This document shows positions 34,640-42,747 of a stretch of 64,000 nucleotides of DNA, piece by piece; the stretch's first letter is position 1, and every line of letters starts with the position of its first letter. Source of the DNA: Planctomycetota bacterium. GTDB taxonomy: Bacteria; Planctomycetota; Phycisphaerae; Sedimentisphaerales; Anaerobacaceae. The DNA lies in NCBI GenBank assembly GCA_019456255.1, contig VRUG01000017.1, positions 1 to 64,000 of the forward strand, written 5' to 3'. Position numbers and translations under genes: made by a program. The notes under the pieces were generated by a model. It saw nothing but the letters and a program-made list of their open reading frames with translations, was not told the DNA's origin and did not search any database.

Positions 34640-35128
34640 TTACAGGTTCACCTGCAAAATCTGACCTACCTGAGATGACAACTGCTCAATTTGCTGCTCA
34701 TCTAAATTCGGATTCACAACTTCATCGAATTCCTTATCACTCATTCGCTTCAATCGCCAAACCTCTTTGCCATCTTCAATTTTTGTCGAATCATATTTCA
34801 ATCGCCTCTTACGCATCAGGATTAGCGTCAACACAAATCGAAAGTTCACTTTTTCCGCCTCCGTCTCCTCTTTAAGGCGGTCAAAAAATGCCATCAGCAT
34901 CTCATCGTCAACAAAAATATGCTTCTTCTCATCAGACTTCGGCAAACGAGTCTTCCAGAAACAATAAACTTCAGGCTTCTCAGATTCCCAGTACTCTACG
35001 CTGTAATCCTTCCGAGCAAGACCGCCCTCAATCTCCACCAGCGCAGCAAAATAGTCCTCGCCGCACTCGATATTATTGCCCGTACCTGCGCATTGCTCCT
35101 GTGGTTTCTCTATTTCCCATTCTGCCAT
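34640..35128 (-). CDS. Conserved-looking hypothetical protein
   Basis: A 162-residue soluble, acidic protein that I do not recognise. It begins MAEWEIEKPQEQC and has C-x-G-T-G-N-N-I-E-C-G-E-D-Y-F-A-A-L near residue 13, then an alpha/beta region (YSVEYWE, VYCFWKTRLP) and a charged C-terminal helix. The pair of cysteines and the CFWKTR segment could bind a metal, which is speculative. ATG 35128 is preferred (GGGA upstream). It precedes the lipoprotein gene in the same direction. Confidence 0.55.
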   Translation of the reverse strand: MAEWEIEKPQEQCAGTGNNIECGEDYFAALVEIEGGLARKDYSVEYWESEKPEVYCFWKTRLPKSDEKKHIFVDDEMLMAFFDRLKEETEAEKVNFRFVLTLILMRKRRLKYDSTKIEDGKEVWRLKRMSDKEFDEVVNPNLDEQQIEQLSSQVGQILQVNL

Positions 35129-35241
35129 AATTATTCCCGAATATGCCTGCACAAAAATTTTCTATCAACAAACTAAAGCGTGATAATACCCTAATTTGCC
35201 CCCAAAGTCTACCCCCATTTCATCCGTGGCAAAAATGTCAA

Positions 35242-35601
35242 TCATTCAAACACAAGTCGCTCACACATCTGCTCTGCTGTCTTGGGCCCTATCCCCTTAA
35301 CACGCCGCAAGTCATCACAACTCTCAAATGCACGCCCCCCATTTTCCGCCGCCCACTGCTCACGATAAGAAACTATCGCCGACGCCTTACCAAACCCCAC
35401 TCCACCGAGCCGCATCATACTAAACACCGTCGCGACATTAGGATTTATATGGCCATCAAGAGATGATGTAGAAATTCCCCCCTTGCTGAAACTTGAAATG
35501 AAAAACGCGACACAAAAACATACTGATATGAATATCGCCGCAATAAATGAAAATAACTCAGACCTGGTCGTCCCGCCGTGATTCAAACTTTCCTTGTCCA
35601 T
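35242..35601 (-). CDS. ComEA-like helix-hairpin-helix protein
   Basis: A 119-residue protein with one membrane helix (about 15-38) and a C-terminal pair of helix-hairpin-helix motifs, NPNVATVFSMMRLGGVGFGKASAIVSYRE and DDLRRVKGIGPKTAEQM. This is the layout of ComEA, the periplasmic DNA receptor of natural transformation, although in ComEA the start of the domain is usually INxA. It could also be a small DNA-binding membrane protein of another role. The start is ATG 35601. No other competence gene is adjacent, but pilus ATPases lie at the end of the window. Confidence 0.75.
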   Translation of the reverse strand: MDKESLNHGGTTRSELFSFIAAIFISVCFCVAFFISSFSKGGISTSSLDGHINPNVATVFSMMRLGGVGFGKASAIVSYREQWAAENGGRAFESCDDLRRVKGIGPKTAEQMCERLVFE

Positions 35602-35627
35602 GGACCCGCTCTAAAATCACAAAATTA

Positions 35628-37100
35628 CTAATGGCTCGAAATCCCCTTATGAAGCTTACGCAACTTATTAAACGATTCCTTCGTCTCCATATCGCCTCGC
35701 AGCAAACCGCTATTGCTTATTACGCTGTTTTTTACATCCGTCAAATGAGAATAAGTCACCGTATCAACAAAGGACTTACTAAACGCTATCTTATAAAACT
35801 GTTCAACCCACTCGCCCTGACGCTTCTCGTCCCAAGACTTGTGCCAAACTCCTGACACCTCCGGCGACTCTAAGGCACCACTCGCCTCACTCGATACCTC
35901 AACTTCGGTTATGTACAATGGCTTGGCTATCAGGCCAAAATTATCCAACACCGCGGATATCTGCATCATGTCACGAACATGCATACCTGCCTGGTTCTTA
36001 CCAATGTGAACCTGCAATCCAAATGCGTCAAAACTTATTCCGCTCTGAAGAACCATATCCATATAAACGATAGGAGGAAGTGTATTGATGGACGTACCGT
36101 AATACTCACCCCACGGATTACTAACCTCAACTATCTTCAACGAACGCTCACTGCACGCCTTAACCGCCATCGTCGACGCACGAGTCATCTCCAATATCTG
36201 CTCAAAGCTAAAACCCAAACAGTTAAACACATTCAACCCACTAATCACTCGCCAAACACGTATCTGCCCCGTATAGCGGTTCACCAACTCAGACACAAAC
36301 TCATAAGCCGCCTCGCCAACTTTTTCAAAACTCAGCTTCTTACCCAAAAGCCACTTCGGCAAATACGCCTTGGAAAAACGAAGCAGCGGACCGCCGCATA
36401 TCGCAAGACGATGCCCGCCTAAAACTTTCATGCACGCATCCAACGCCTCGAAATCATAGATGCCGCGCTCGACCTCTATCTGACCCCAGTTAATTGGCAC
36501 CGTCACATAATTAAAAGAACCCAAAAGCTTCTCCATATATTTTGCGTTCTTTACCTGAAGCGGGTCTATCCTGCACCCAAGACAACCGCGACCAAAACCA
36601 TGATTCTTGCGACGCAACGCAAAAAGACTTTCGGCCTGCTCATTCGCAAGACGCTCAGAAAACACCAATGCTTTTTCTATCGATGAATCGGCTAACATAG
36701 ACGACTTAGACGGATTAGATATCTCTTGAATCGATTGAATAAATAAATTCTGAGCTTCCTGAAATATATCCGACCCGTTCATACCGTCAAAAAATGACCA
36801 GTCCTCACGCTTCGTTATTATCTGCATTAGCTTCGCACGAGCTAACTCAACATTCAAAATATAAGGCTTGTCACGCTCAGGCAAACATGCCGTCGGAAGA
36901 AGAACCTTACCAAATCCACCCACACGCCAAAGCAACGCCAACCCACATGTCTCAAGATTAGGCTTCTCACATTCGACTACACCTTTCTTGAAAGATATCT
37001 TGGAACGACGAATCGCGATACCGTCACTGCCAAACAAATACGCTCCGAAAAGCTCGAATTTGCCCGACAACTTACCTTTTTCAAATACCTGAAACTTCAC
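35628..37100 (-). CDS. GH10-like protein with altered acid/base site
   Basis: A 490-residue protein whose C-terminal 330 residues follow the GH10 xylanase barrel: NWGQIEVERGIYDFEALDACM, the LAICGGPLL strand, WRVISGLN and the nucleophile strand PLYITEVEVSS (Glu). In active GH10 enzymes the acid/base glutamate sits in a W.VVNE segment; here the matching place reads WRVISGLNVF, without it. The N-terminal 170 residues are beta-rich. There is no signal peptide. GTG 37100 with GAGGGG upstream is the likely start (TTG 37112 is an alternative). It may bind, rather than cut, sugar chains. Confidence 0.65.
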   Translation of the reverse strand: MKFQVFEKGKLSGKFELFGAYLFGSDGIAIRRSKISFKKGVVECEKPNLETCGLALLWRVGGFGKVLLPTACLPERDKPYILNVELARAKLMQIITKREDWSFFDGMNGSDIFQEAQNLFIQSIQEISNPSKSSMLADSSIEKALVFSERLANEQAESLFALRRKNHGFGRGCLGCRIDPLQVKNAKYMEKLLGSFNYVTVPINWGQIEVERGIYDFEALDACMKVLGGHRLAICGGPLLRFSKAYLPKWLLGKKLSFEKVGEAAYEFVSELVNRYTGQIRVWRVISGLNVFNCLGFSFEQILEMTRASTMAVKACSERSLKIVEVSNPWGEYYGTSINTLPPIVYMDMVLQSGISFDAFGLQVHIGKNQAGMHVRDMMQISAVLDNFGLIAKPLYITEVEVSSEASGALESPEVSGVWHKSWDEKRQGEWVEQFYKIAFSKSFVDTVTYSHLTDVKNSVISNSGLLRGDMETKESFNKLRKLHKGISSH

Positions 37101-37549
37101 AAGACCCCTCAAATTTACTTACAACAAATCTAACTTGTCCCCGTCACCATACCAACATATAACTCATGCTATTATAACGACTAAAAACATAAACGCAATT
37201 GAAACTTTACTTTGATTAAAATTAAATATTCGCTTAATCAGACCCCAATACCAACTGGGTTTAATTTCCGCTCTCCAATGTCATTCTGAGTGCAACGAAG
37301 AATCTCTTCCTTAATCCATACCGAACCTTAATCTTGCCGTGTGTCAACCGAAACATAGGTTACAGATCATGCTAAGCACATGGGTAACACATAATCAATG
37401 GTATAATCTACCTCGAAAGGAGGCAAGGGGTTGTTTTTTGCGCCGTTTATTCAACCTCACGTTTCACGTAGGATTTTCTCTCTCACCCCCACGCAGTTTT
37501 TTTCAATCCACCCCAATTCAACTCGTCACACTCTCGCAATGCCGAACAT
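37101..37549. other. Gene-free spacer with repeat and IS-end relic
   Basis: No gene is visible. It contains a dispersed repeat (37277-37310, AATGTCATTCTGAGTGCAAC and following GAAGAATCTC) and a 50-base segment at 37341-37390 that looks like the end of an IS481-type element, listed separately. Confidence 0.5.
37341..37390. mobile_element. Possible IS481-family terminal relic
   Basis: The segment starts GTGTCAACC and ends GGTAACAC, and it contains two related direct blocks, CCGAAACATAGGTTACA and TAAGCACATGGGTAACA. Paired ACATAGGTnACA blocks are what I remember from the termini of IS481-like elements. No transposase reading frame follows on either side, so only the end would remain. Confidence 0.35.
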
Positions 37550-38020
37550 CTAATTAAGCGTCACCTCGCCCGGTGCATAAGATGTGCTATTCTTCATTTG
37601 AAGCTCATAAAGCAGATTGTTCTTTTCGATTAGCTTCGCAGTTAAACTTACCTGACCAAACACCATCTCTATCAAATCCACGTTCTTCATCGTACTCTCT
37701 GGACTCTGGTCGCAAAGCACCATCAGCACATAGCCGCAATTCGTACGCTCAGTACAAAGCTGTACCGCCACCACACTATGCTCTCCTAACTGAGTAACGA
37801 TTGGCTCATCCCCGTCATCGATCTTAGAACGCAAATCATTCAGAAATGTTTCGTCTATATGCAATGACGTAAACCGCTCCGAATCGCTGGGCCAGCAGTT
37901 ACCTTCCCTATCGATTATCGCAAGAACCGGACCGCCCTCCGGAATTATCTCAAAAACATGACGTGCTATCTGCTCATTCAAATGACCGCTCTGAGAAAAC
38001 ATCGTATCAAACATATCCAT
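37550..38020 (-). CDS. Conserved-looking hypothetical protein, possible sensor domain
   Basis: A 156-residue soluble protein. I cannot name it. The order of strands and helices (GGPVLAIIDREGNCWPSDSERF, a helix, SVVAVQLCTERTNCGYVLMVL, then a long C-terminal helix FGQVSLTAKLIEKNNLLYELQ) resembles a GAF- or PAS-like small-molecule domain with a coiled-coil output helix. AGGAG precedes ATG 38020. It stands alone between two gene-free regions, with no obvious partner. Confidence 0.55.
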   Translation of the reverse strand: MDMFDTMFSQSGHLNEQIARHVFEIIPEGGPVLAIIDREGNCWPSDSERFTSLHIDETFLNDLRSKIDDGDEPIVTQLGEHSVVAVQLCTERTNCGYVLMVLCDQSPESTMKNVDLIEMVFGQVSLTAKLIEKNNLLYELQMKNSTSYAPGEVTLN

Positions 38021-38206
38021 AACAAGGCTCCTTTGTTTACTATAAACATACCTCTACAATAGGAATCTCGGCCAATTCAAATCACGACTTGCAAACCTTC
38101 TTAAATCAAAACACACACGCCCCCTTACGACATCAAAAACAACATCCCCACTACAAAAGCAAACCTTTATAGGACCAATTTCAACCCCCGCCATCTCCTT
38201 TTTTCA

Positions 38207-38235
38207 TTGACAAAAACAGACAATTATAGTAGAAT
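38207..38235 (+). promoter_or_regulatory. Consensus sigma-70 promoter
   Basis: A perfect TTGACA (38207-38212), a 17-base spacer and TAGAAT (38230-38235), followed by the AAGGAG ribosome site and ATG 38284. One of the best promoter matches in the window. Confidence 0.7.
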
Positions 38236-38283
38236 TTATATCTCATCTAAACAGCAAAAATAAACCTCTAAGGAGAAGGGTAT

Positions 38284-39948
38284 ATGCAAATTTCGTTGTT
38301 AGATTTCCTGCTGTCGTTGCAGACACGAAGCAAAGCGAAGAGCCTGCTGTCGTTGCAGAAAATGTCAATTCTTCTCTTGGCAATGGCTTTCATGATATTG
38401 GCACCATTGTCCGTACGTGCAGATAATGACGATAACAAGGAAGCAGATGCCCAGCCTCGATATGAAGGGCCGGGGTTTCGATATGGCACCGACGAGAGTC
38501 CGCCTATAGTTTTTGACTCCGAAGGAGTTGATTTACTGGCGTGGCTTCCATTGCCGGAATTTGATTCACATATTGGTAAACTTGTCAACAAGGCAAACGA
38601 TATATGGGGATATGTTTCAAATTCAGGAAGAGAGTACGCTATCATCGGATTAGGAGAAGGAGTGGCATTTGTCGAAGTGACGACACCAAACAATCCACAG
38701 ATTATAGCTGCTTTTCCGGGGCCTTCCACAACATGGAGAGACATCAAAACATACAAACACTACGCTTATCTTGTGGGTGATGGCAGACATAGGAATATGC
38801 AGGTCTACGATATGTCACGCATTGATGACGGTATTGTCACCCACGTCAACACTGTTACTGCTTCTCGAACACACAATGTTGCCATTGACACCGACAGCGG
38901 AATGCTCTTTCGAACTGGTGCCGCACATCCTGATGCAAAGGGCCTGATGATATACGACATCAAAACGGACCCCGCAAATCCTGTCCTGGTGGGCCAGTGG
39001 AACGGTCGGTACGTACACGATGCACAGGCTGTCACATATAAAGAGGGGCCATATGCCGGTAAAGAGATAGTTTTTGCTTTTACTGGATTCCATAAGGGAC
39101 TTCATATACTCGATGTCACCGACAAATCAAACATCAAGGTTTTAGGAAGCCTTGACTACGAGTACGGAAGTTATTCACATCAGGGATGGCTCTCGCCTGA
39201 CAAAACCATTCTCTACCTTGGTGATGAAATGGATGAACTCTATGCGCCTGATATAACCACAACAACAACATGGATTATCGATGTATCCGATCTGAGCAAC
39301 CCGACTGAGATTGGTAGTTTCACAAATGGTTCACCTGCCATCGACCACAATCTATTCACAATTTTTCACCTTATCATCGAAGCAAACTATCGCAGCGGAC
39401 TACGAATCTTCGATGCCACTATACCTACTGCACCTGTTGAAGTCGGATACTTCGACACCTACCCACCGGATGATGATACTCACTATAACAGCTTGTGGGG
39501 CGTTTACCCATTCTTGCCGAGCAGGATTATCATCGGCAGCGATATTGAAAAGGGACTTTTCATATGGAAGGTGCACGCAATACCGGAAGTATACATTAAA
39601 ACTGATATTGACATCCACCCTGAAACCCTAAACACAAAAAGTCAAGGCAGATGGATTACTTGTGAAATCAAAGCACCCGATGGTTACACCGCCGACGACA
39701 TTGTCAAAGACTCCATCAGACTTGCAGGCGTAGTTACTGCCCAACATGTACAAACCAATCCGGGCCAACAACAGCTAACAGTTAAGTTCGACCGTTTAAT
39801 TGTTATCGACACCCTCATCCTCCAGGAAGGCCTCGACCGTAACGGCGGATTCTCAATATTTGCAGATGTAAAAGTTACAGGCCAATTAAACGATGGAAAA
39901 ACTTTCGAGGCTACAGACAAAATCAGACTTATGCATAATACAAAGTAA
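38284..39948 (+). CDS. Choice-of-anchor B family protein with LVIVD-like repeats
   Basis: A 554-residue exported protein. After the signal region the repeats (YVSNSGREYAIIGLGEGVAFVEVT, AYLVGDGRHRNMQVYDM, VFAFTGFHKGLHILDVT, TTTWIIDVSDLSNPTEIG, and so on) form a beta propeller of the LVIVD / choice-of-anchor B type. The C-terminal 125 residues, from VYIKTDIDIHPETLN, are an extra beta domain. The ATG at 38284 has AAGGAGAAGG. The N-terminus carries an in-frame direct repeat at 38307-38358 that pushes the real signal helix (MSILLLAMAFMILAP) 26 residues inward. No function beyond surface or periplasmic binding is suggested. Confidence 0.8.
   Translation: MQISLLDFLLSLQTRSKAKSLLSLQKMSILLLAMAFMILAPLSVRADNDDNKEADAQPRYEGPGFRYGTDESPPIVFDSEGVDLLAWLPLPEFDSHIGKLVNKANDIWGYVSNSGREYAIIGLGEGVAFVEVTTPNNPQIIAAFPGPSTTWRDIKTYKHYAYLVGDGRHRNMQVYDMSRIDDGIVTHVNTVTASRTHNVAIDTDSGMLFRTGAAHPDAKGLMIYDIKTDPANPVLVGQWNGRYVHDAQAVTYKEGPYAGKEIVFAFTGFHKGLHILDVTDKSNIKVLGSLDYEYGSYSHQGWLSPDKTILYLGDEMDELYAPDITTTTTWIIDVSDLSNPTEIGSFTNGSPAIDHNLFTIFHLIIEANYRSGLRIFDATIPTAPVEVGYFDTYPPDDDTHYNSLWGVYPFLPSRIIIGSDIEKGLFIWKVHAIPEVYIKTDIDIHPETLNTKSQGRWITCEIKAPDGYTADDIVKDSIRLAGVVTAQHVQTNPGQQQLTVKFDRLIVIDTLILQEGLDRNGGFSIFADVKVTGQLNDGKTFEATDKIRLMHNTK
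38307..38358 (+). repeat. In-frame direct repeat inside a signal-peptide region
   Basis: CCTGCTGTCGTTGCAG occurs at 38307-38322 and again at 38343-38358, 36 bases (12 codons) apart. The bases between resemble the ACACGTAGTGAAGCGAAGAG segment of the intergenic repeat at 28317, so an intergenic-type repeat seems to have entered the coding region. Confidence 0.6.
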
Positions 39949-39960
39949 AAGTAATCTCTA

Positions 39961-40584
39961 CTATCTAAGCTGAGACATCGAAAAACGCCTGCCTGGACAC
40001 TCCGTCACACGCGCACCAGGCGTACCCTTATGACTATACACCATCTCATCGTGTATCCCGTAACGCTTCTGAAGAAAATGCGTCAGCTTCTTAAGCGACG
40101 CCATCTGCTTGGCCGTCGGTGAACGCTTATTAAAATTACCAACAAGACAAATCCCAACCGCCTCCTTATTCGCCCAGTTGTCCTTTGTGCGGCAATGAGC
40201 ACCAACCTCCTGCTGACGCCACCGATAAGTAACCTCAACCTCACCATCACCGCTTCTCGTCCCGTTACCTATCACAAAATCATAACCGACACCCTTCCAC
40301 TTATTGCCCTCACGATGCCACTTATCAATTATCGCCGCATTGCCGTAACTCGTCGCAGAATGATGAACTATCACCGCACTCCAACTCTTCTCAACATTTC
40401 CAGGCGGAAGCCACTCGCGAGGCACATAACCATTGACCTTCACTTGCGGCTTAGGAGTCGCAAATATTTTAGGCAGGTTAAATATCGGAGTTGGTTCATT
40501 AGATATCTCAGGAACAGGCTCGGCCTGATACACACAGCCGCTAAAAACCAACAATATTAAACAATAAACAAAAAACCTGGACAT
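39961..40584 (-). CDS. N-acetylmuramoyl-L-alanine amidase (PGRP/amidase_2) lipoprotein
   Basis: A 207-residue lipoprotein with a lipobox at LVFSGC. The domain from about residue 65 reads WSAVIVHHSATSYGNAAIIDKWHRE, then GVGYDFVIG, EVGAHC, AVGICLVGNFN and YSHKGTPGARVTECPGRRF. The first His, the later His in YSHK and the CPG cysteine match the zinc ligands of amidase_2/PGRP enzymes, which cut the bond between muramic acid and the peptide of peptidoglycan. ATG 40584 is chosen because the upstream extension has no signal peptide. It would work in the periplasm on cell-wall turnover. Confidence 0.87.
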   Translation of the reverse strand: MSRFFVYCLILLVFSGCVYQAEPVPEISNEPTPIFNLPKIFATPKPQVKVNGYVPREWLPPGNVEKSWSAVIVHHSATSYGNAAIIDKWHREGNKWKGVGYDFVIGNGTRSGDGEVEVTYRWRQQEVGAHCRTKDNWANKEAVGICLVGNFNKRSPTAKQMASLKKLTHFLQKRYGIHDEMVYSHKGTPGARVTECPGRRFSMSQLR

Positions 40585-40677
40585 ATAATTAGGTTCACTC
40601 CTTTGTTTTAAAACTCGATGTTGATAGTGTCGGCTATCACTCACCTTCCTGTGCAAAAAACCCGCCAAAAAAACGCA

Positions 40678-41124
40678 TTAACTACTTGCGCTCTTCGTTT
40701 TAGCCTTCTTACTGCGATGTTTCACCATGCGAACGCGGTTGCCAGACTCATTAAACTCCACCACATCCATATATGCACGCATCAAAAACAACCCCCGCCC
40801 GCCTGTCTTATAAAGATTCTCTTCGTCACGCGGGTCAGGAACATCGTCAGGGGCAAAACCAACCCCCTCATCGGTCAGACATATTTCTATTTTCTCCGCC
40901 TCCACAGAATAATCTATTTTGATCACCTTCGAACCGTCCATGTTATTACCGTGTTTCACCGCATTGATAAAGGCCTCTTCCAATGCAAGATGAACCGCGA
41001 ATATATCAGCTGCACTAAAATCGTTCGCCTCAAGCTGAGTCAGTATCCACCGACACTCAACTTCTATCACGGATACATTACTCGCAACTGTCATGCTTCG
41101 GCTTATAGGGGTCTTCATCTCCAT
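40678..41124 (-). CDS. Anti-sigma factor kinase (RsbW-like HATPase)
   Basis: A 148-residue protein kinase of the GHKL type. The ATP pocket is plain: HLALEEAFINAVKHGN (N box), TDEGVGFAPDDVPDP (G1) and GGRGLFLMRAYMD (G2). Such proteins bind a sigma factor or phosphorylate a partner STAS protein. The STAS gene is next door (40 bases upstream in the same direction), so the two are a natural pair. No phosphatase or sigma factor is encoded here. The start is one of ATG 41124 or ATG 41118. Confidence 0.88.
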   Translation of the reverse strand: MEMKTPISRSMTVASNVSVIEVECRWILTQLEANDFSAADIFAVHLALEEAFINAVKHGNNMDGSKVIKIDYSVEAEKIEICLTDEGVGFAPDDVPDPRDEENLYKTGGRGLFLMRAYMDVVEFNESGNRVRMVKHRSKKAKTKSASS

Positions 41125-41164
41125 CAACTTCTCAGACTTAATATCGCTAACTTATTTTCAAAAT

Positions 41165-41536
41165 TCAATCCGAATGCAAAAAACTCGCTTCGGCACTCGC
41201 CAAATCGTCATAAATATCAAATATCTTAGTCAACCGCGTTATCTTAAATATCTCATAAATCTTAGGATTGATATTGCAAAAGCGAAGCTGACCGTCATGC
41301 TCATAGATCTGCTTACTTATACGTATCAAAAGCCCCAACACCGCCGAAGACAGAAACTGAACCTTACCAAAATCAAGGATTAGATTCAGATGCTTAGACT
41401 GCTCTATCACTGACATTATGGACTCCTGGACCGCCTGAATCTCCTGCTCTTCAAGAATCTTCTCGTCTACAAAACGGATTACAGTCGCGTTTTCTGTATA
41501 ATCAACGCTTATTCGTGGTTTTATAGGTACCATCAT
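41165..41536 (-). CDS. STAS-domain anti-anti-sigma factor (RsbV-like)
   Basis: A 123-residue STAS protein. The phospho-accepting serine lies in VQFLSSAVLGLLIRI, where DFGKV..LSS.VLG is the family signature. It would be phosphorylated by the RsbW-like kinase encoded just downstream and, when dephosphorylated, would free the kinase's target. GGAG precedes two neighbouring ATGs (41536 and 41533); either may be used. It starts the two-gene unit. Confidence 0.88.
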   Translation of the reverse strand: MMVPIKPRISVDYTENATVIRFVDEKILEEQEIQAVQESIMSVIEQSKHLNLILDFGKVQFLSSAVLGLLIRISKQIYEHDGQLRFCNINPKIYEIFKITRLTKIFDIYDDLASAEASFLHSD

Positions 41537-42034
41537 TGTCTCCAAAATTCGCTATATTAACACAAAAGCTTATATTACATTCACTTATCTGTCAAGGTTT
41601 TTGCAAAACACACATAGAAATTACCATTCTTGGTAATTCGCTAATACGGAATAGCAATATTTTTTTAATTTTAACCATTTTATTATGGAAAAAGCCTTGT
41701 AATTTGATAGGATTTCGCTTTATTACATTAACTGTCATTTTTTCGCAATAAAACGATAATTGATTGCGTCTATACTTTGGAATTTATAGTTTTTTTATTA
41801 GGATTTTAAGGATATATAGAACAGCAACTTAGAACTATGCGTACTAATCCATGGAAGAAACTAATAAGTAGAGACGGAGTTTGGAAAAATGTATTTGAGC
41901 GGATATGTAAAGGGAGAGAAAAATGTTTTGTTCCGGGGGTATGTGTAAAATATAGTTTGGGATAACTCACCCAATTTGAGTATTACTGGAAAAAGGAAAA
42001 AAGAAAATGTTAATGGTATTTAGGAGGCCGAACA
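41537..42034. other. Divergent regulatory spacer
   Basis: About 490 AT-rich bases between the STAS gene and the Rrf2 gene, with no credible gene. It contains a small palindrome AATTACCA-TTCT-TGGTAATT (41619-41638, spacing four) that could be a terminator or operator, and a pseudo-palindrome closer to the Rrf2 start. A promoter for the Rrf2 gene is expected near 41940 but I see no clean boxes. Confidence 0.5.
41962..41984 (+). promoter_or_regulatory. Possible Rrf2-type operator
   Basis: A 23-base pseudo-palindrome, ATAACTCA at one end and TGAGTATT at the other, lies about 50 bases upstream of the Rrf2 gene. Rrf2 regulators bind imperfect palindromes of this size, often in front of their own gene. 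No experimental match is known to me. Confidence 0.35.
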
Positions 42035-42427
42035 ATGAGAATTAGTAGATCTACTGGGTATGCACTATTGGCTGCTGGCTATATTGCAAAACACACTGAA
42101 AAAGGGATTATACTTTCGCAAAGTATATCGAAGGAATACGATATTCCTTTAGAGTACTTGCTGAAAATCCTCCAGCAATTGGTCAGAGCAAATGTGCTGC
42201 GTAGCAAAAGAGGGCCAAGAGGTGGCTTCTCGCTCGCAAGACCAACAAAGAAAATCTCCATGCTGAACATCATCGAAGCTGTTGAAGGACCAATCATCAA
42301 TCAGCTAAACCTTATCGAACAGGCACCAAAGGAAAAATTCAGCACTAAAGCCGAGATAGCATATGAAAAAGCGCTCGCCCAGGCAAAGGCTGTTTTTGAA
42401 AAAACCAAACTTGCTGACCTGCTCTAA
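42035..42427 (+). CDS. Rrf2 family transcriptional regulator
   Basis: A 130-residue DNA-binding protein. RISRSTGYALLAAGYIAK, SISKEYDIPLEYLLKILQQLVRANVLRSKRGPRGGFSLAR is the Rrf2 winged-helix region. Unlike IscR, NsrR or RsrR it has no cysteine at all, so it cannot hold an iron-sulfur cluster; it more likely answers to a different ligand, as CymR does. AGGAGG precedes ATG 42035. The following gene (MazG) is 15 bases downstream, probably in the same transcript. Confidence 0.9.
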   Translation: MRISRSTGYALLAAGYIAKHTEKGIILSQSISKEYDIPLEYLLKILQQLVRANVLRSKRGPRGGFSLARPTKKISMLNIIEAVEGPIINQLNLIEQAPKEKFSTKAEIAYEKALAQAKAVFEKTKLADLL

Positions 42428-42442
42428 AGTTCTTAGCTGAAT

Positions 42443-42706
42443 ATGAAGATTAGTCAATTTCAACAGATTATCGCTGATCGATACAATGAGCGGGATACTG
42501 AGCGGGGAACTCCTGCGACTTTCTTGTGGTTCATAGAGGAAGTCGGTGAACTTGCTACTGCGTTAGCTAAAAACGATCAGCCTAACAAAGAAGAAGAATT
42601 TGCTGATGTGCTTGCGTGGCTTGCCACTCTGGCGAACATTAACGGTGTTGACCTCGAAAAAGTATGCGAAAAGTATACTAAAGGTGACATCATTGGATTC
42701 AAATAA
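42443..42706 (+). CDS. MazG-like nucleotide pyrophosphohydrolase domain protein
   Basis: An 87-residue protein of the MazG/HisE fold. FIEEVGELATALAKND and EEFADVLAWLATLANINGV carry the E..E and E..D metal ligands of these enzymes, which split nucleoside triphosphates (NTP to NMP and pyrophosphate). It is close to the minimal MazG domain, so it should act as a dimer or tetramer. It follows the Rrf2 gene and ends in a strong terminator, but the connection between the two functions is not obvious. Confidence 0.85.
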   Translation: MKISQFQQIIADRYNERDTERGTPATFLWFIEEVGELATALAKNDQPNKEEEFADVLAWLATLANINGVDLEKVCEKYTKGDIIGFK

Positions 42707-42747
42707 GATAGGGGCAGCCTAAAAACTGTCTCTATCTTTTCTTTTTC
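42706..42747. terminator. Intrinsic terminator after the MazG gene
   Basis: AGATAGGGGCAG (42706-42717) pairs with CTGTCTCTATCT (42726-42737), allowing G-T pairs, and is followed by TTTCTTTTTC. It stops the Rrf2-MazG transcript and overlaps the end of the converging symporter gene. Confidence 0.8.
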
